A stretch of DNA of 40,253 nucleotides from Nitrosomonadales bacterium (GCA_025408405.1 JANYJE010000019.1:1-40253), one strand, 5' to 3'. Counted from the stretch's first letter, positions 24,204-34,328 are shown. The notes: generated by a model from the sequence alone, not told the origin. Numbers and translations are program-made.

Positions 24204-25850
24204 TTATTTCGAGATGCGCGAGAGGCAGTGGTTGATCAGCGCATTGGTTGATGAGTCATGGTTGCTTGCCGGCTTGGCGCTGTTCAGCTCGGGCAACAGG
24301 CTGCTTGCCAGCTGCTTGCCGAACTCGACGCCCCACTGGTCGAATGCGTTGATGTTCCACACCACGCTTTGCACATAGGTCTTGTGCTCGTACAGGGCGA
24401 TCAGCATGCCCAGAGTGTAGGGATCAAGCTTGTCGAAGAGCAGGGTGTTGCTGGGACGGTTGCCGGGGAAAACCTTGTACGGCAGCAGCGCTTCAATCGC
24501 GGCTTCACTCAGGCCCTGTGTCACCAGTTCGGCGCGCGCTTCCTCTGCGGTTTTACCCAGCATCAGCGCCTCGGTCTGAGCAAAGCAGTTTGCCAGCAGC
24601 ATGGCGTGATGCTCGCCCAAAGGCACATGGCTGGTGACCGGCGCCAGGAAATCGGTGGTGACCGTGCGCGTGCCCTGGTGGATCAGCTGGTAGAAGGAGT
24701 GCTGGCCGTTGGTGCCGGCTTCTCCCCAGATGACCCGGTTGGTCGCGTAATCGACTGGCTGCCGATCTCGATCCACGCTCTTGCCGTTGCTTTCCATAGT
24801 CAGTTGCTGCAGGTACGCAGGGAAGCGCCGCAGGCAATGATCGTATGGCAGGATCGCATGCGAACAGGCATCGAAGAAATTCGTATACCAGATGTCGATC
24901 AGCGCGAGTATCACCGGCATGTTGCGTTCAAACGCCGCACTGCGGAAATGCTTGTCCATGGCATGCGCGCCAGCGAGCATCAGCTCAAAGTTGTCCATGC
25001 CGATATGCAGCGCGATGGGCAGGCCTATTGCCGACCAGATGGAGTAACGCCCGCCGACCCAGTCCCAGAATTCAAATACATGGCCGGGAGGGATGCCGAA
25101 TTTTGAAGTGGCCTCCAGGTTGGTTGAAAGCGCCGCGAAATGTTTGGCGACTGCCTCATCGGAGCCCAGTTTTTCAATGATCCAGATCCGCGCCGCATGG
25201 GCGTTGGTGATGGTTTCCTGAGTGGTGAAGGTCTTGGAACTGACGAGAAACAGGGTGGTTTCCGGATTCAGTATTTCCAGCTTTTCGGTAATGTCCTCCG
25301 CGTCGATATTGGAGACGAAATGCGCATTCAGCTTCAGGCTGCCATAGGGGTGCAATGCCTCGCAGGCCATGTAGGGGCCAAGTGAAGACCCCCCCACGCC
25401 GACGTTGACCACATCCGTAAATGCTTTTCCGGTATGGCCGCGCAGCGTGCCGTTGCGCACCTCCTCGCAATAGCGGCGCATCTGCTCCTTGACGCGCATG
25501 ATGCCTGGCATGACATCCCGGCCATCCAGCAGGACGCTGCTTCCGGCCGGGGCGCGCAGCGCGGTGTGCAGCACGGCACGGTTCTCGCTACTGTTGATTC
25601 TTGCGCCATTGAACATGCGCTCTATCCAGTCGCCCAGTTGCGCCTGATGTGCCAAGTCAGTCAGCAGCTTTTGTGTTTCAGCGGTGTAGATATTTTTGGA
25701 GTAATCCAGCAGCAGACTCTCTACTTGCAGGGAGAATTTGTCGAAGCGTTGTGAATCAGCCTTGAACATGCTGCGCATGGTCTGCTTGCCGATGGCGGCC
25801 TTGTGTTTTTTCAACGCCAGCCAAGCCGGAGAGTGGGTCAGTTTAGACAT
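24204..25850 (-). CDS. pgi: glucose-6-phosphate isomerase
   Basis: A 548-residue Pgi of normal length, interconverting glucose-6-phosphate and fructose-6-phosphate. Motifs include GVGGSSLGP, VSSKTFTTQET, GGRYSIWSAIGLP and the catalytic EAGTNGQHSFYQL region, with QWGVEFGKQLA near the C-terminus. It is the third gene of a minus-strand series glgB-DUF2934-pgi, linking glycogen synthesis to the hexose-phosphate pool. Confidence 0.97.
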   Translation of the reverse strand: MSKLTHSPAWLALKKHKAAIGKQTMRSMFKADSQRFDKFSLQVESLLLDYSKNIYTAETQKLLTDLAHQAQLGDWIERMFNGARINSSENRAVLHTALRAPAGSSVLLDGRDVMPGIMRVKEQMRRYCEEVRNGTLRGHTGKAFTDVVNVGVGGSSLGPYMACEALHPYGSLKLNAHFVSNIDAEDITEKLEILNPETTLFLVSSKTFTTQETITNAHAARIWIIEKLGSDEAVAKHFAALSTNLEATSKFGIPPGHVFEFWDWVGGRYSIWSAIGLPIALHIGMDNFELMLAGAHAMDKHFRSAAFERNMPVILALIDIWYTNFFDACSHAILPYDHCLRRFPAYLQQLTMESNGKSVDRDRQPVDYATNRVIWGEAGTNGQHSFYQLIHQGTRTVTTDFLAPVTSHVPLGEHHAMLLANCFAQTEALMLGKTAEEARAELVTQGLSEAAIEALLPYKVFPGNRPSNTLLFDKLDPYTLGMLIALYEHKTYVQSVVWNINAFDQWGVEFGKQLASSLLPELNSAKPASNHDSSTNALINHCLSRISK

Positions 25851-25957
25851 GGGGAGGGCCTTGTGTTCTGTTTTGTTTTCTCCCCGAACCGTGCTGTATT
25901 ACATCCGGGCGGTTCGCGGCAACCTCATTCTTGCGGCATGAAACGTAGCATTTTGCG

Positions 25958-26359
25958 TCAGGATTTTAGCATGCTATCGATTTCTTTTTCAGCCGCGATC
26001 CAGTCATCCAGCGCGCGACCGCGGCTGAAGCCATGGCGTTCCGCCAGAAAATAGGCAGCTGCTGCAATCATCTGGTAGCGCTCTTCGGGCGCGACTGTTT
26101 TTATTACGGGGGCTTTTTTTGTTGCGCGAGGTTTGCTCGTTACTGCCGCCTCCAGGGTCAGTTTTTCCTGTTTGGGGCGGGCCGGTTTTGGCGTGGCGGC
26201 GGCAGGTGTTTTTGCGCGCGCTTTGGGCGCGGCAGCTGTGGCGGTTTGGGCGCGCGGCTTTGGCGCGGCTTTTGCAGTACTTGCGGGAAGCACTGCGCTG
26301 CTGGCCGTTTTTTTTGTGGTAGTGGTTTTCTTGCTTGCAGGGGTGCGTGAGGTAGCCAT
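25958..26359 (-). CDS. DUF2934 protein with a long Lys/Ala/Pro-rich N-terminal tail
   Basis: 133 residues. Residues 1-90 are low-complexity and strongly basic (repeated KK, PK, TA and AAAP runs), like histone-H1-type tails. Residues 91-128 match the short DUF2934 module: EERYQMIAAAAYFLAERHGF followed by DDWIAAEKEI. The function is unknown; the tail suggests binding of nucleic acid or another polyanion. AGGA lies 8 bases before the ATG. It sits between glgB and pgi. Confidence 0.82.
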   Translation of the reverse strand: MATSRTPASKKTTTTKKTASSAVLPASTAKAAPKPRAQTATAAAPKARAKTPAAATPKPARPKQEKLTLEAAVTSKPRATKKAPVIKTVAPEERYQMIAAAAYFLAERHGFSRGRALDDWIAAEKEIDSMLKS

Positions 26360-26386
26360 TTCAATTCCTTTTCTGAGGTGGTGTGT

Positions 26387-26415
26387 GCATCAAATGGGCA
26401 TCAAATGGGCATCAA
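26387..26415. repeat. short tandem repeat at the glgB stop codon
   Basis: The 11-base unit GCATCAAATGG occurs twice (26387-26408) plus seven bases of a third copy. The glgB stop codon lies in the second copy, so slippage here would alter only the last residues or the gap to the next gene. Confidence 0.6.
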
Positions 26416-28581
26416 TACAACACAGGCGAGTGGCGGCAATTCAATCTCTGCCGAGCAGGGTTGCCCCATCCAGGGTATCTGCTCGGCATGTATTGCGCCG
26501 CCATTGCCATGATTGCTGCCTCCATAATACTGCGAATCGCTGTTGAATATTTCCTTATAGGCACAATCCCGTGGCAGGCCGATGCGGTGGCGGTTGCGCG
26601 GTACCGGGGTGAAATTCAGCACCACCGCCGCGATTTCGCCGTTACGGCCGCGGCGCAGGTAGGAAAGCAACGAGCGCTCGGCATCATTGCAGTCCAGCCA
26701 GGAGAAGCCATCCGCCTCGAAATCCAGCGCATGCAGCGCCGCCGACTCACGATACAGGCGGTTCAGGTCGCGCACCATGTGCTGCATGCCACGGTGCTGC
26801 GGGAGCCCCAGTTGCCACCATTCCAGTTCCCAGCCGGAGCGCCATTCACGCCCCTGGGCGAACTCATTGCCCATGAAGTTGAGCTTCTTGCCCGGGCTGG
26901 TCATCTGGTAGGCCAGCAGCAGGCGCAGGTTGGCAAATTTCTGCCAGGCATCGCCCGGCATCTTGTCCAGCAGCGAGCCTTTGCCGTGCACCACTTCGTC
27001 GTGCGAGAACGGCAGCATGAAATTTTCGGTGTAGGCGTAAAGCTGGCTGAAAGTGAGCTGGTTCAGGTGATAGCGGCGGTGTATGGGGTCGATCTGCATG
27101 AAGCGCAGTGTGTCGTTCATCCAGCCCATGGTCCATTTCATCGAGAAGCCCAGTCCGCCCAGATACACCGGGCGTGACACGGCGGGCCAGGAGGTTGATT
27201 CCTCGGCCAGGGTGAGGGCACCGGGAAATACCTCGTGCACCATGATGTTGAGCTCACGCAAAAAAGCGATGGCTTCGAGATTTTCACGTCCGCCATATTT
27301 GTTCGGCAGCCATTCGTCCGCCTTGCGCGAATAGTCGAGGTACAGCATGGAGGCCACGGCGTCCACGCGCAGCCCGTCGAAATGAAATTGCCCCAGCCAG
27401 TAGTGCGCACTAGACAGCAAGAAGCTTTTTACCTCGTTGCGGCCAAAGTTGAAGATGTGCGTGCCCCAGTCCTGATGGAAGCCCAGACGCGGGTCTTCGT
27501 GTTCGTACAAGGCGGTGCCGTCGAAACGTGCCAGCGCAAAACTGTCCTGCGGAAAATGCGCGGGTACCCAGTCGAGCAGCACGCCTATGCCCGCCTGATG
27601 GCAGCTGTCGATGAAGTGGCACAGGTCGTCCGGCGTGCCGAAGCGGCTGGTGGCGGCAAAATAGCCGGTAGTCTGGTAGCCCCAGGATTCGTCGAGCGGA
27701 TGTTCCGATACCGGCATCAGTTCCACGTGGGTGTAGGCCATGTCCACAAGGTAGGGGATGAGGTGCTCGGCCAGTTCGCGGTAGCTGTAGAAACGCCCGT
27801 CAGGGTGACGCTTCCATGAGGCGATATGGATTTCATAGACATTGAGTGGCGCGTGCAGCCAGTCCCATTTGCTGCGCCGTTCCATCCAGAGGGCATCCTG
27901 CCATTGGTGGCTGATGCCGGCACCGGCACGTGCGGCGGTGCCGGGACGCAATTCAAAGGCAGCGGCGTCAGGGTCGGTTTTGATCAGCAGCGCGCCGGAT
28001 CTGTTGCGGATTTCAAACTTGTACAGGATGCCCGGGGACAGTTCTGGAATAAACAATTCCCATACGCCGCTGGAACCATGGACTGCCATCGGGTGAGTGC
28101 GGCCATCCCAGCGGTTGAATTCGCCCACCACGCTGACGCGCTCGGCATTCGGAGCCCATACCGCGAAGCGAATACCGTTGACTCCATCCATCTGCATGGC
28201 ATGCGAGCCGAGTACGCGGTAGCCCTGGTGCAGCTTGCCTTCATTGAACAGGTGCAGGTCGAAGCTGGAAATGCTGGGTGCGAATGCGTAACTATCATGC
28301 AACAGGCGCTCTGTACCATCCTCCACAAGTCGCAGGCGGTAAGGGTGTTGCGGTGCCGTGCTGCCATGCCATTCGAACAAGCCATGTGCATGCACGCGTA
28401 GCATGGGTTGGCTGCCCTGGGCTGTTTCCAGCCATGCTGCAGTTGCATATGGTTGAAATACACGTACTACCTGTTTTTCATTTTCACGATGGGAGCCGAG
28501 ATAGGCGAAAGGGTCATGCAGGCGACCCTGCAGAAGTGCATCGGCACGCGGATCGGAATGGGAGGAAGGATTTTTTTTCAT
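26401..28581 (-). CDS. glgB: 1,4-alpha-glucan branching enzyme
   Basis: A GH13 branching enzyme of 726 residues. An N-terminal carbohydrate-binding-like region (HDPFAYLGSH) precedes CBM48 (FAVWAPNAERVSVVGEFN) and the catalytic barrel: DWVPAHFP, GLRVDAVASMLY (nucleophile Asp), TLAEESTSWP (acid Glu) and PFSHDEVVHGKGSL. It makes alpha-1,6 branches in glycogen. ATG 28581 is chosen although no ribosome site is visible; a GTG at 28602 is in frame but would lie upstream of the apparent -10 element. It is divergent from glgC. Confidence 0.95.
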   Translation of the reverse strand: MKKNPSSHSDPRADALLQGRLHDPFAYLGSHRENEKQVVRVFQPYATAAWLETAQGSQPMLRVHAHGLFEWHGSTAPQHPYRLRLVEDGTERLLHDSYAFAPSISSFDLHLFNEGKLHQGYRVLGSHAMQMDGVNGIRFAVWAPNAERVSVVGEFNRWDGRTHPMAVHGSSGVWELFIPELSPGILYKFEIRNRSGALLIKTDPDAAAFELRPGTAARAGAGISHQWQDALWMERRSKWDWLHAPLNVYEIHIASWKRHPDGRFYSYRELAEHLIPYLVDMAYTHVELMPVSEHPLDESWGYQTTGYFAATSRFGTPDDLCHFIDSCHQAGIGVLLDWVPAHFPQDSFALARFDGTALYEHEDPRLGFHQDWGTHIFNFGRNEVKSFLLSSAHYWLGQFHFDGLRVDAVASMLYLDYSRKADEWLPNKYGGRENLEAIAFLRELNIMVHEVFPGALTLAEESTSWPAVSRPVYLGGLGFSMKWTMGWMNDTLRFMQIDPIHRRYHLNQLTFSQLYAYTENFMLPFSHDEVVHGKGSLLDKMPGDAWQKFANLRLLLAYQMTSPGKKLNFMGNEFAQGREWRSGWELEWWQLGLPQHRGMQHMVRDLNRLYRESAALHALDFEADGFSWLDCNDAERSLLSYLRRGRNGEIAAVVLNFTPVPRNRHRIGLPRDCAYKEIFNSDSQYYGGSNHGNGGAIHAEQIPWMGQPCSAEIELPPLACVVLMPI

Positions 28582-28591
28582 GGTTGCGTTG

Positions 28592-28597
28592 ATTATA
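28592..28597 (-). promoter_or_regulatory. candidate -10 element just upstream of glgB
   Basis: A perfect TATAAT on the minus strand ends 10 bases before the ATG at 28581, so a transcript started from it would have a leader of only a few bases. The -35 region is poor (ATGTTC at 16-base spacing). Confidence 0.4.
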
Positions 28598-28689
28598 GAC
28601 ACAATCTGGATACGAACATAGTTACAATCTGATACAGTTTAAGCGGGCTGGGTAAAGTTTTGTTGCTGAACCGTTTATTGGGGGGGATT

Positions 28690-29982
28690 ATGTCCACGCA
28701 AAGTAATACACGCTTTGTAAGTACCATGACTAAAAACACCTATGCCATGATACTGGCGGGAGGGCGTGGTAGCCGTTTGCATCAATTGACTGACTGGCGC
28801 GCCAAACCGGCAGTTCCCATTGCCGGCAAGTTCCGCATCATCGACTTTGTCTTGTCCAACTGCGTGAATTCCGGCATCCGCCGCATCGGGGTGGCGACGC
28901 AGTACAAGTCGCACAGCCTGATTCAGCATATCCAGCGTGGCTGGACTTTTCTCAATGGCCAGTTCGGAGAATTCGTCGATGTCTTGCCGGCGCAGCAGCG
29001 CGTGGAAGAAATGTGGTATCAGGGCACGGCCGATGCGGTGTTCCAGAATCTCGACATTTTGCGTGACACCGATCCCGAATATGTACTGATCCTGGCTGGG
29101 GATCACCTCTACAAGATGGATTATGGCAAGTTGCTGGCTTTTCATGTGAAAAAGCGTGCCGACATGACGGTGGCCTGCATAGAAGTGCCCATCGAGGATG
29201 CCAGGGCTTTCGGCGTGATGGGCGTCAATGAAGAGTCGCGCGTGATCGATTTTACCGAGAAGCCCGAGTTGCCACTATCAATTCCGGGCAAGCCGGACAT
29301 GGCGCTAGCCAGCATGGGCATCTACGTATTCAATACCAATTTCCTGTACGAACAATTATTGCGTGATGCTGATGACCCGCACTCCAGCCATGATTTCGGC
29401 AAGGACATTATTCCGCACCTGATGGCGGCGAAATACCGGCTGTATGCACAGAGCTTTGAGGAGAGCTGCATTGCCTGTACTGATGGTGCGATGGGCGGCG
29501 TCCCTTATTGGCGCGATGTGGGTACGATAGATGCCTACTGGGAAGCGAACATGGAACTCACCAAGGTTGTCCCCGACCTGAACATGTACGATCAGGAATG
29601 GCCTATCTGGACTTATCAGGAGCAGTTGCCGCCGGCAAAGTTTGTTTTCGACGACGACAAGCGCCGTGGCATGGCCGTGGACTCGCTGGTTTCTGGCGGG
29701 TGCATTATCAGCGGTGCGTCTGTCACGCGTTCGCTGTTGTTTTCCAATGTGCGCGTACACAGCTATTCCAGCGTGGAAGATTCGGTGTTGCTGCCGAATG
29801 TTGAGGTGGGGCGTGATGCCGTGATTAAACGCGCGGTGGTGGACAAGAATTGCGTTATTCCGGCAGGCATGAACATCGGTGTGGATCGCGCAGAAGATGA
29901 AAAGCGGTTCTTTGTAACCGACAAGGGAATTGTGCTGGTTACCCCGGATATGCTGGGGCAGGAGATACACCGTGTGCGCTGA
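28690..29982 (+). CDS. glgC: glucose-1-phosphate adenylyltransferase
   Basis: A 430-residue GlgC that makes ADP-glucose, the donor for glycogen synthase. Visible are the nucleotidyltransferase start [15 protein letters not shown] with [41 protein letters not shown] (substrate-binding Lys), and a C-terminal left-handed beta-helix. ATG 28690 follows a G-rich ribosome site; the frame is open from 28660. No glgA is in the window, so glycogen synthase must be encoded elsewhere. Confidence 0.96.
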   Translation: MSTQSNTRFVSTMTKNTYAMILAGGRGSRLHQLTDWRAKPAVPIAGKFRIIDFVLSNCVNSGIRRIGVATQYKSHSLIQHIQRGWTFLNGQFGEFVDVLPAQQRVEEMWYQGTADAVFQNLDILRDTDPEYVLILAGDHLYKMDYGKLLAFHVKKRADMTVACIEVPIEDARAFGVMGVNEESRVIDFTEKPELPLSIPGKPDMALASMGIYVFNTNFLYEQLLRDADDPHSSHDFGKDIIPHLMAAKYRLYAQSFEESCIACTDGAMGGVPYWRDVGTIDAYWEANMELTKVVPDLNMYDQEWPIWTYQEQLPPAKFVFDDDKRRGMAVDSLVSGGCIISGASVTRSLLFSNVRVHSYSSVEDSVLLPNVEVGRDAVIKRAVVDKNCVIPAGMNIGVDRAEDEKRFFVTDKGIVLVTPDMLGQEIHRVR

Positions 29983-30040
29983 GGGAAATCTGAGCAGCAG
30001 GCAGCGCAAGCACTGCCTGCCGGTTTGAAGGAATTTTATT

Positions 30041-31759
30041 ATGGCTAAATCGCTGGATCTGGTATTTCTCTGGCACATGCACCAGCCCGACTACCGTGAT
30101 TATGCCAGCGGCGACTTCCTGTTGCCGTGGGTCTATCTGCATGCCATCAAGGATTACTCCGACATGGCCTACCATCTGGAGCAGCATCCCCAGGTAAAGG
30201 CGGTAGTGAATTTCGTGCCGGTACTGCTTGATCAGCTGGAGGATTACGAACAGCAATTTGCCAGTGGTCAGATACGTGACCCGCTGTTGCGCCTGCTGCT
30301 GCGCGAGAACCTGGACGACCTCGGCGTGGCAGAACGCAATCTGGTGCTGGACAGCTGTTTCCGCAGTGATCACACCAGGATGGTCGCGCCTTATCCTTCT
30401 TACAAGCGCCTGTCCGATTTGTTCAAGATGCTTGAGCCGGGCAGCGCTACCTCACTTTCCTACCTGTCCGGGCAATTCATGTCCGACCTGCTGACCTGGT
30501 ATCACCTGGCGTGGTGCGGCGAAAGCCTGCGCCGCGAGCATGATCTGGTGATCGGTTTGATGAGCAAGGCAGAAAACTTTAACTATGCCGACCGCAAGGC
30601 GCTGTTTGATCTGATCGGCCGTGAGGTCAGCCGCATCATTCCGCGCTACCGTAAGCTGTCACAGAGCGGACAGATAGAAATTTCTGCAACACCGCACTAC
30701 CACCCGCTTGCGCCCCTGCTCCTGGATTTCCACAGTGCGCGTGAGAGTGTGGCCGCAAGCAGCTTGCCACAGTCCACCTGTTATCCAGGCGGCAAATCGC
30801 GTGTTCAGGCACACCTGCAATCTGCCATCCACAGCCACCATGCACGCTTCGATGCGGACCCGCAGGGAATCTGGCCGGCGGAAGGCGCCGTTTCAGGCGC
30901 ATTGCTGGAAGTGCTGGCCGAACAGGATTGTCGCTGGACGGCGAGTGGGCAGAGCGTGTTGGTTAACAGCCTGAACAGTGCAGGGCAACCCACAGAACAT
31001 CGTGAGCAATACCTCTATCGCCCCTATCATCAGCAGGGGGCTGCCAGCCGCGTACGTTGTTTTTTCCGCGATGACCCGCTGTCGGATGCGATAGGTTTTG
31101 AGTATGCGAGCTGGAACGGCAACGATGCAGCCCATCATTTTGTGGCGCGACTTGAAGCGATTGCGCAGCAAGCCTCTGAGGATGCAACGCCTATTGTCAG
31201 CATTATCATGGATGGTGAAAATGCCTGGGAATACTACCCTTACAACGGCTATCACTTCCTCAATGATTTGCATACCTTGCTGGAAACGCACGCTGTCGTC
31301 AGCACTACGACCTACAGGGATTACCTGGATAAACGTGATGCAACTGGCGGGATGGGATTAGTGAGCGAGGGCGAGTTGCCGCGCCTGGCAGCAGGCAGCT
31401 GGGTGTATGGGACTTTTTCCACCTGGATAGGCTCTCCGGACAAGAACCACGCCTGGGATTTACTGTGCATGGCGAAACAGAATTATGATTTGGTCATCGC
31501 GAGCGGGCGTCTGAATGAGGCGGAGCGACAGGCTGCAGAAAAACAACTATCCTCGTGTGAGAGCTCGGACTGGTTCTGGTGGTTTGGCGACTACAACCCT
31601 TCCCATGCCGTGGCGAGTTTTGACCGCCTGTATCGGCGCAATTTAGTGCAGCTCTACCATCTGCTGAAACTGCCGCCGCCCGCCGTGCTGAATCAGTCGA
31701 TCAGTCGTGGCAGTGGAGAGAGTGCAGAAGCGGGCGGCACGATGAGACGTGGTTCGTGA
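30041..31759 (+). CDS. GH57-family glycoside hydrolase (alpha-amylase or glucanotransferase type)
   Basis: 572 residues. The GH57 conserved regions are present: WHMHQPDY at the N-terminus, ATPHYHPLAPLL, GIWPAEGAVS (nucleophile region), FRDDPLSDAIGFEYASW (acid region) and MDGENAWEYYPYNG. There is no signal peptide, so it should act on cytoplasmic alpha-glucan. The family includes amylases, branching enzymes and 4-alpha-glucanotransferases; the exact activity cannot be fixed here. It lies 58 bases after glgC and 60 before malQ, consistent with one operon for building and remodelling glycogen. Confidence 0.9.
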   Translation: MAKSLDLVFLWHMHQPDYRDYASGDFLLPWVYLHAIKDYSDMAYHLEQHPQVKAVVNFVPVLLDQLEDYEQQFASGQIRDPLLRLLLRENLDDLGVAERNLVLDSCFRSDHTRMVAPYPSYKRLSDLFKMLEPGSATSLSYLSGQFMSDLLTWYHLAWCGESLRREHDLVIGLMSKAENFNYADRKALFDLIGREVSRIIPRYRKLSQSGQIEISATPHYHPLAPLLLDFHSARESVAASSLPQSTCYPGGKSRVQAHLQSAIHSHHARFDADPQGIWPAEGAVSGALLEVLAEQDCRWTASGQSVLVNSLNSAGQPTEHREQYLYRPYHQQGAASRVRCFFRDDPLSDAIGFEYASWNGNDAAHHFVARLEAIAQQASEDATPIVSIIMDGENAWEYYPYNGYHFLNDLHTLLETHAVVSTTTYRDYLDKRDATGGMGLVSEGELPRLAAGSWVYGTFSTWIGSPDKNHAWDLLCMAKQNYDLVIASGRLNEAERQAAEKQLSSCESSDWFWWFGDYNPSHAVASFDRLYRRNLVQLYHLLKLPPPAVLNQSISRGSGESAEAGGTMRRGS

Positions 31760-31819
31760 GGGGGGTAATGCCTTGCCACGATCTTACTCTGCTGTCGCTA
31801 CAACCTGAAGGGTACGTTC

Positions 31820-33328
31820 ATGCGTTTTCCGCGTAGCAGTGGAATCTTGCTGCATCCCACTTCTTTGCCCGGCCCTTATGGGTCGGGCGATTTCGGTGCC
31901 AGCGCCTATCATTTCGTTGATTGGCTGGCATCGGCAGGGCAGAAAATGTGGCAGATCCTGCCGCTGGGCGGAGTCGGGCCGGGAAACTCTCCTTACATGA
32001 GCAGTTCGGCATTCGCGGGCAATGTGTTGTTGATTGATCTGGACGATTTGCGCTCACACGGGTGGCTCAGTGCAGACGAACTGTTGCCTCATGCGGATTT
32101 CAAAGAGCAAAAAGTAGACTACGGTATCGTGCATGAATACCGCATGGCAAGACTGCGCATCGCGGCCGATTGCTTCTTCGCCGACAAGCAACAACCTTAT
32201 GCCGAATTCGAGGCGTTTTGTTCACATGAGCAATCCTGGTTGGTTGACTATGCCCTGTTCATGGCACTGGCCGATAAGTTTGCCTGGCAAGATTGGGGCA
32301 ATTGGGAGGAGGGGCTTGCGCGGCGAGAAAAGAAAGCCTTGTTGCAAGCCAGTATCGAGTTGGCGGATGAAATCAAGTTCTGGAGTTTCTGCCAGTGGTG
32401 TTTCTTCGGCCAGTGGCGCAACTTAAAACAATATGCCAACGAGCGCGGTGTCCGGATTATCGGTGACATGCCCATCTTTATCGCCTACCAGAGCGCGGAA
32501 GTCTGGTCGCGCCAGGACCTGTTCGAGCTGGGAGTGGATCATCAACCGACCGTCATCGCCGGTGTGCCGCCCGATTATTTCAGCGCAACCGGGCAACGTT
32601 GGGGCAATCCGCTCTATCGCTGGCAGGCACATGAGCAGGAGGGCTATGCTTGGTGGATTGAACGGCTGCGCCATACGATAGCGTTGGTGGATATCGTGCG
32701 CATCGACCATTTTCGCGGGTTTGCCGGGTATTGGGAGATACCCGCCAGCGAGCCAACGGCAATCAACGGCAGGTGGGTAGCGGGCCCTGGAGAGAAACTG
32801 TTCAGCGCCATCCAGGATGCACTGGGTACTTTGCCAATCATCGCAGAAGACTTGGGGGTGGTCACTCCAGACGTTGTCGCCTTGCTGGAACAATTCAATC
32901 TGCCCGGCATGCGCGTGCTGCAGTTTGCCTTCGGAGGGGGAACAGACAACCCGTACCTGCCGCACAATTTCAACAACAACACGGTCGTTTATGGCGGCAC
33001 GCACGACAACGACACCGCCATCGGGTGGTTTGATTCGGCATCGCAGCGCGAACGCACCTTTGCCTGCAAATACCTGCGCGCGGATGGCCGGGAGATCAAT
33101 TGGGATTTGATTCACGCGGCCTCGCAGTCGGTCGCAGACATCGCCATTCACTCGTTCCAGGATGTTTTGGGTTTGGGTTTCGAGCACCGCATGAATCTGC
33201 CGGGCCAATCCGAGGGCTATTGGGAATGGCGTTTTGCCTGGGAACAGGTAGGGCCTGAGCACGCGGAAAAACTTTATGAGATATCCGCCCTGCACGGCCG
33301 TTGTGCGACGGATAGGTTGAGATTCTAG
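31820..33328 (+). CDS. malQ: 4-alpha-glucanotransferase (GH77, amylomaltase)
   Basis: A 502-residue GH77 enzyme that disproportionates maltodextrins. It begins RSSGILLHPTSLPGPYGSGDFG, as family members do, and contains WQILPLGGVGPGNSPYMS, GDMPIFIAYQSAEVW, VRIDHFRGFAGYWEIPA (nucleophile Asp), PIIAEDLGVVTPDV (acid Glu) and GTHDNDTAIGW. Last gene of the glgC operon; it converges on a LysR gene 29 bases away. Confidence 0.96.
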   Translation: MRFPRSSGILLHPTSLPGPYGSGDFGASAYHFVDWLASAGQKMWQILPLGGVGPGNSPYMSSSAFAGNVLLIDLDDLRSHGWLSADELLPHADFKEQKVDYGIVHEYRMARLRIAADCFFADKQQPYAEFEAFCSHEQSWLVDYALFMALADKFAWQDWGNWEEGLARREKKALLQASIELADEIKFWSFCQWCFFGQWRNLKQYANERGVRIIGDMPIFIAYQSAEVWSRQDLFELGVDHQPTVIAGVPPDYFSATGQRWGNPLYRWQAHEQEGYAWWIERLRHTIALVDIVRIDHFRGFAGYWEIPASEPTAINGRWVAGPGEKLFSAIQDALGTLPIIAEDLGVVTPDVVALLEQFNLPGMRVLQFAFGGGTDNPYLPHNFNNNTVVYGGTHDNDTAIGWFDSASQRERTFACKYLRADGREINWDLIHAASQSVADIAIHSFQDVLGLGFEHRMNLPGQSEGYWEWRFAWEQVGPEHAEKLYEISALHGRCATDRLRF

Positions 33329-33357
33329 GCAGCTCCTTCTGCTTCCTGCCTCCCTAA

Positions 33358-34263
33358 TCAGTGCCCGCCCCAATCCGGGGTTGGGCCGAAACGATCAACC
33401 AGAAAATCAATAAACGATCTCACCTTGGCCGACAGGAATCTGCGGCTTGGGTAAACTGCATAGATGCCAAGCTCACGCGAGCCATATTTTGTAAGCACAG
33501 CCTGCAGCCTTCCTGCTCTCAAATCCGCCCCCACCAGAAACCTGGGTTGCATGATGATGCCTGCCCCCCCCAGGGCTGCCACGCGCAATAAATCCCCATT
33601 ATTCGCGCGCACGTTGCCGTTGATGGTCACGCGATGCTCGCCGTCGCGTCCGCTGAATTGCCATTCATTCACCGACTCCTCGTAGGAGTACCCCAGGCAG
33701 ATATGTTTTGCCAGGTCCTCTGGAACCTTGGGCACGCCATGGCGGCGGAAATAATCCGGTGAGGCGCACACGACCAGATTGTCACGGGCAAACTTGCGCG
33801 CAATCAAGCCCGTTTCCGCCAGTTCGCCTATGCGTATGGCCAGGTCATAGCCTTCGTTGACCAGATCGATATTGCGGTCATCCAGGGTGAAATCAAGTTT
33901 GGCCTCCGGGTGGATGGCCAGGTAGTCTGCAATGAGCGGTGCGATATGCAGCACGCCAAACACCAAAGGCGCGGTGAGGCGCAAGGTGCCGCGCGGAACC
34001 GAGGTTAGCTCCGTCGCGGCCAGCTCAGCCTCATCGAGATCTTTCAGGATGAGTTGGCAGCGCTCGAAATAAGCCGAGCCGGATTCGGTGAGACTCAGGC
34101 GGCGCGTCGTGCGATTCAACAGGCGCGTGCCAAGATGGCTTTCCAGATGCGCCATATGTTTTGAAACCATCGCCCGCGACAGTTCCAGTCGCTCCGCAGC
34201 GGCGGCAAAGCTGCCCGAGTTCACCACCGTGGCGAATACCTTCATGCTGGTCAGCGTATCCAT
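33358..34263 (-). CDS. LysR-type transcriptional regulator
   Basis: 301 residues. An N-terminal winged helix (MDTLTSMKVFATVVNSGSF to LLNRTTRRLSLTESG) is followed by a periplasmic-binding-type effector domain. The DTL..M.VF start and the RRLSLTESG segment place it in the CrgA/DmlR-like branch often found next to oxidoreductase genes. It is divergent from a truncated flavodoxin-family gene; a perfect 14-base palindrome lies 30 bases upstream of its start. The effector is unknown. Confidence 0.93.
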   Translation of the reverse strand: MDTLTSMKVFATVVNSGSFAAAAERLELSRAMVSKHMAHLESHLGTRLLNRTTRRLSLTESGSAYFERCQLILKDLDEAELAATELTSVPRGTLRLTAPLVFGVLHIAPLIADYLAIHPEAKLDFTLDDRNIDLVNEGYDLAIRIGELAETGLIARKFARDNLVVCASPDYFRRHGVPKVPEDLAKHICLGYSYEESVNEWQFSGRDGEHRVTINGNVRANNGDLLRVAALGGAGIIMQPRFLVGADLRAGRLQAVLTKYGSRELGIYAVYPSRRFLSAKVRSFIDFLVDRFGPTPDWGGH

Positions 34264-34292
34264 ATTTTCTTAATTGTTAACCAATGGTGTTT

Positions 34293-34306
34293 AATGTAAT
34301 TACATT
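34293..34306. promoter_or_regulatory. candidate LysR binding site
   Basis: AATGTAATTACATT is a perfect 14-base palindrome in the divergent region and contains the T-N11-A pattern bound by LysR proteins. It is the only strong palindrome seen in the gap. Confidence 0.6.
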
Positions 34307-34328
34307 TCTCCGGTTTATCAATGAATAA

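Noticed and set aside
28603..28689. A riboswitch or attenuator in the glgB-glgC gap
   Set aside because: Under 110 bases shared by two divergent genes, with no stable stem or terminator.
33329..33357. Terminator between malQ and the LysR gene
   Set aside because: Only a 5-pair stem with a 13-base loop and no T-tract.
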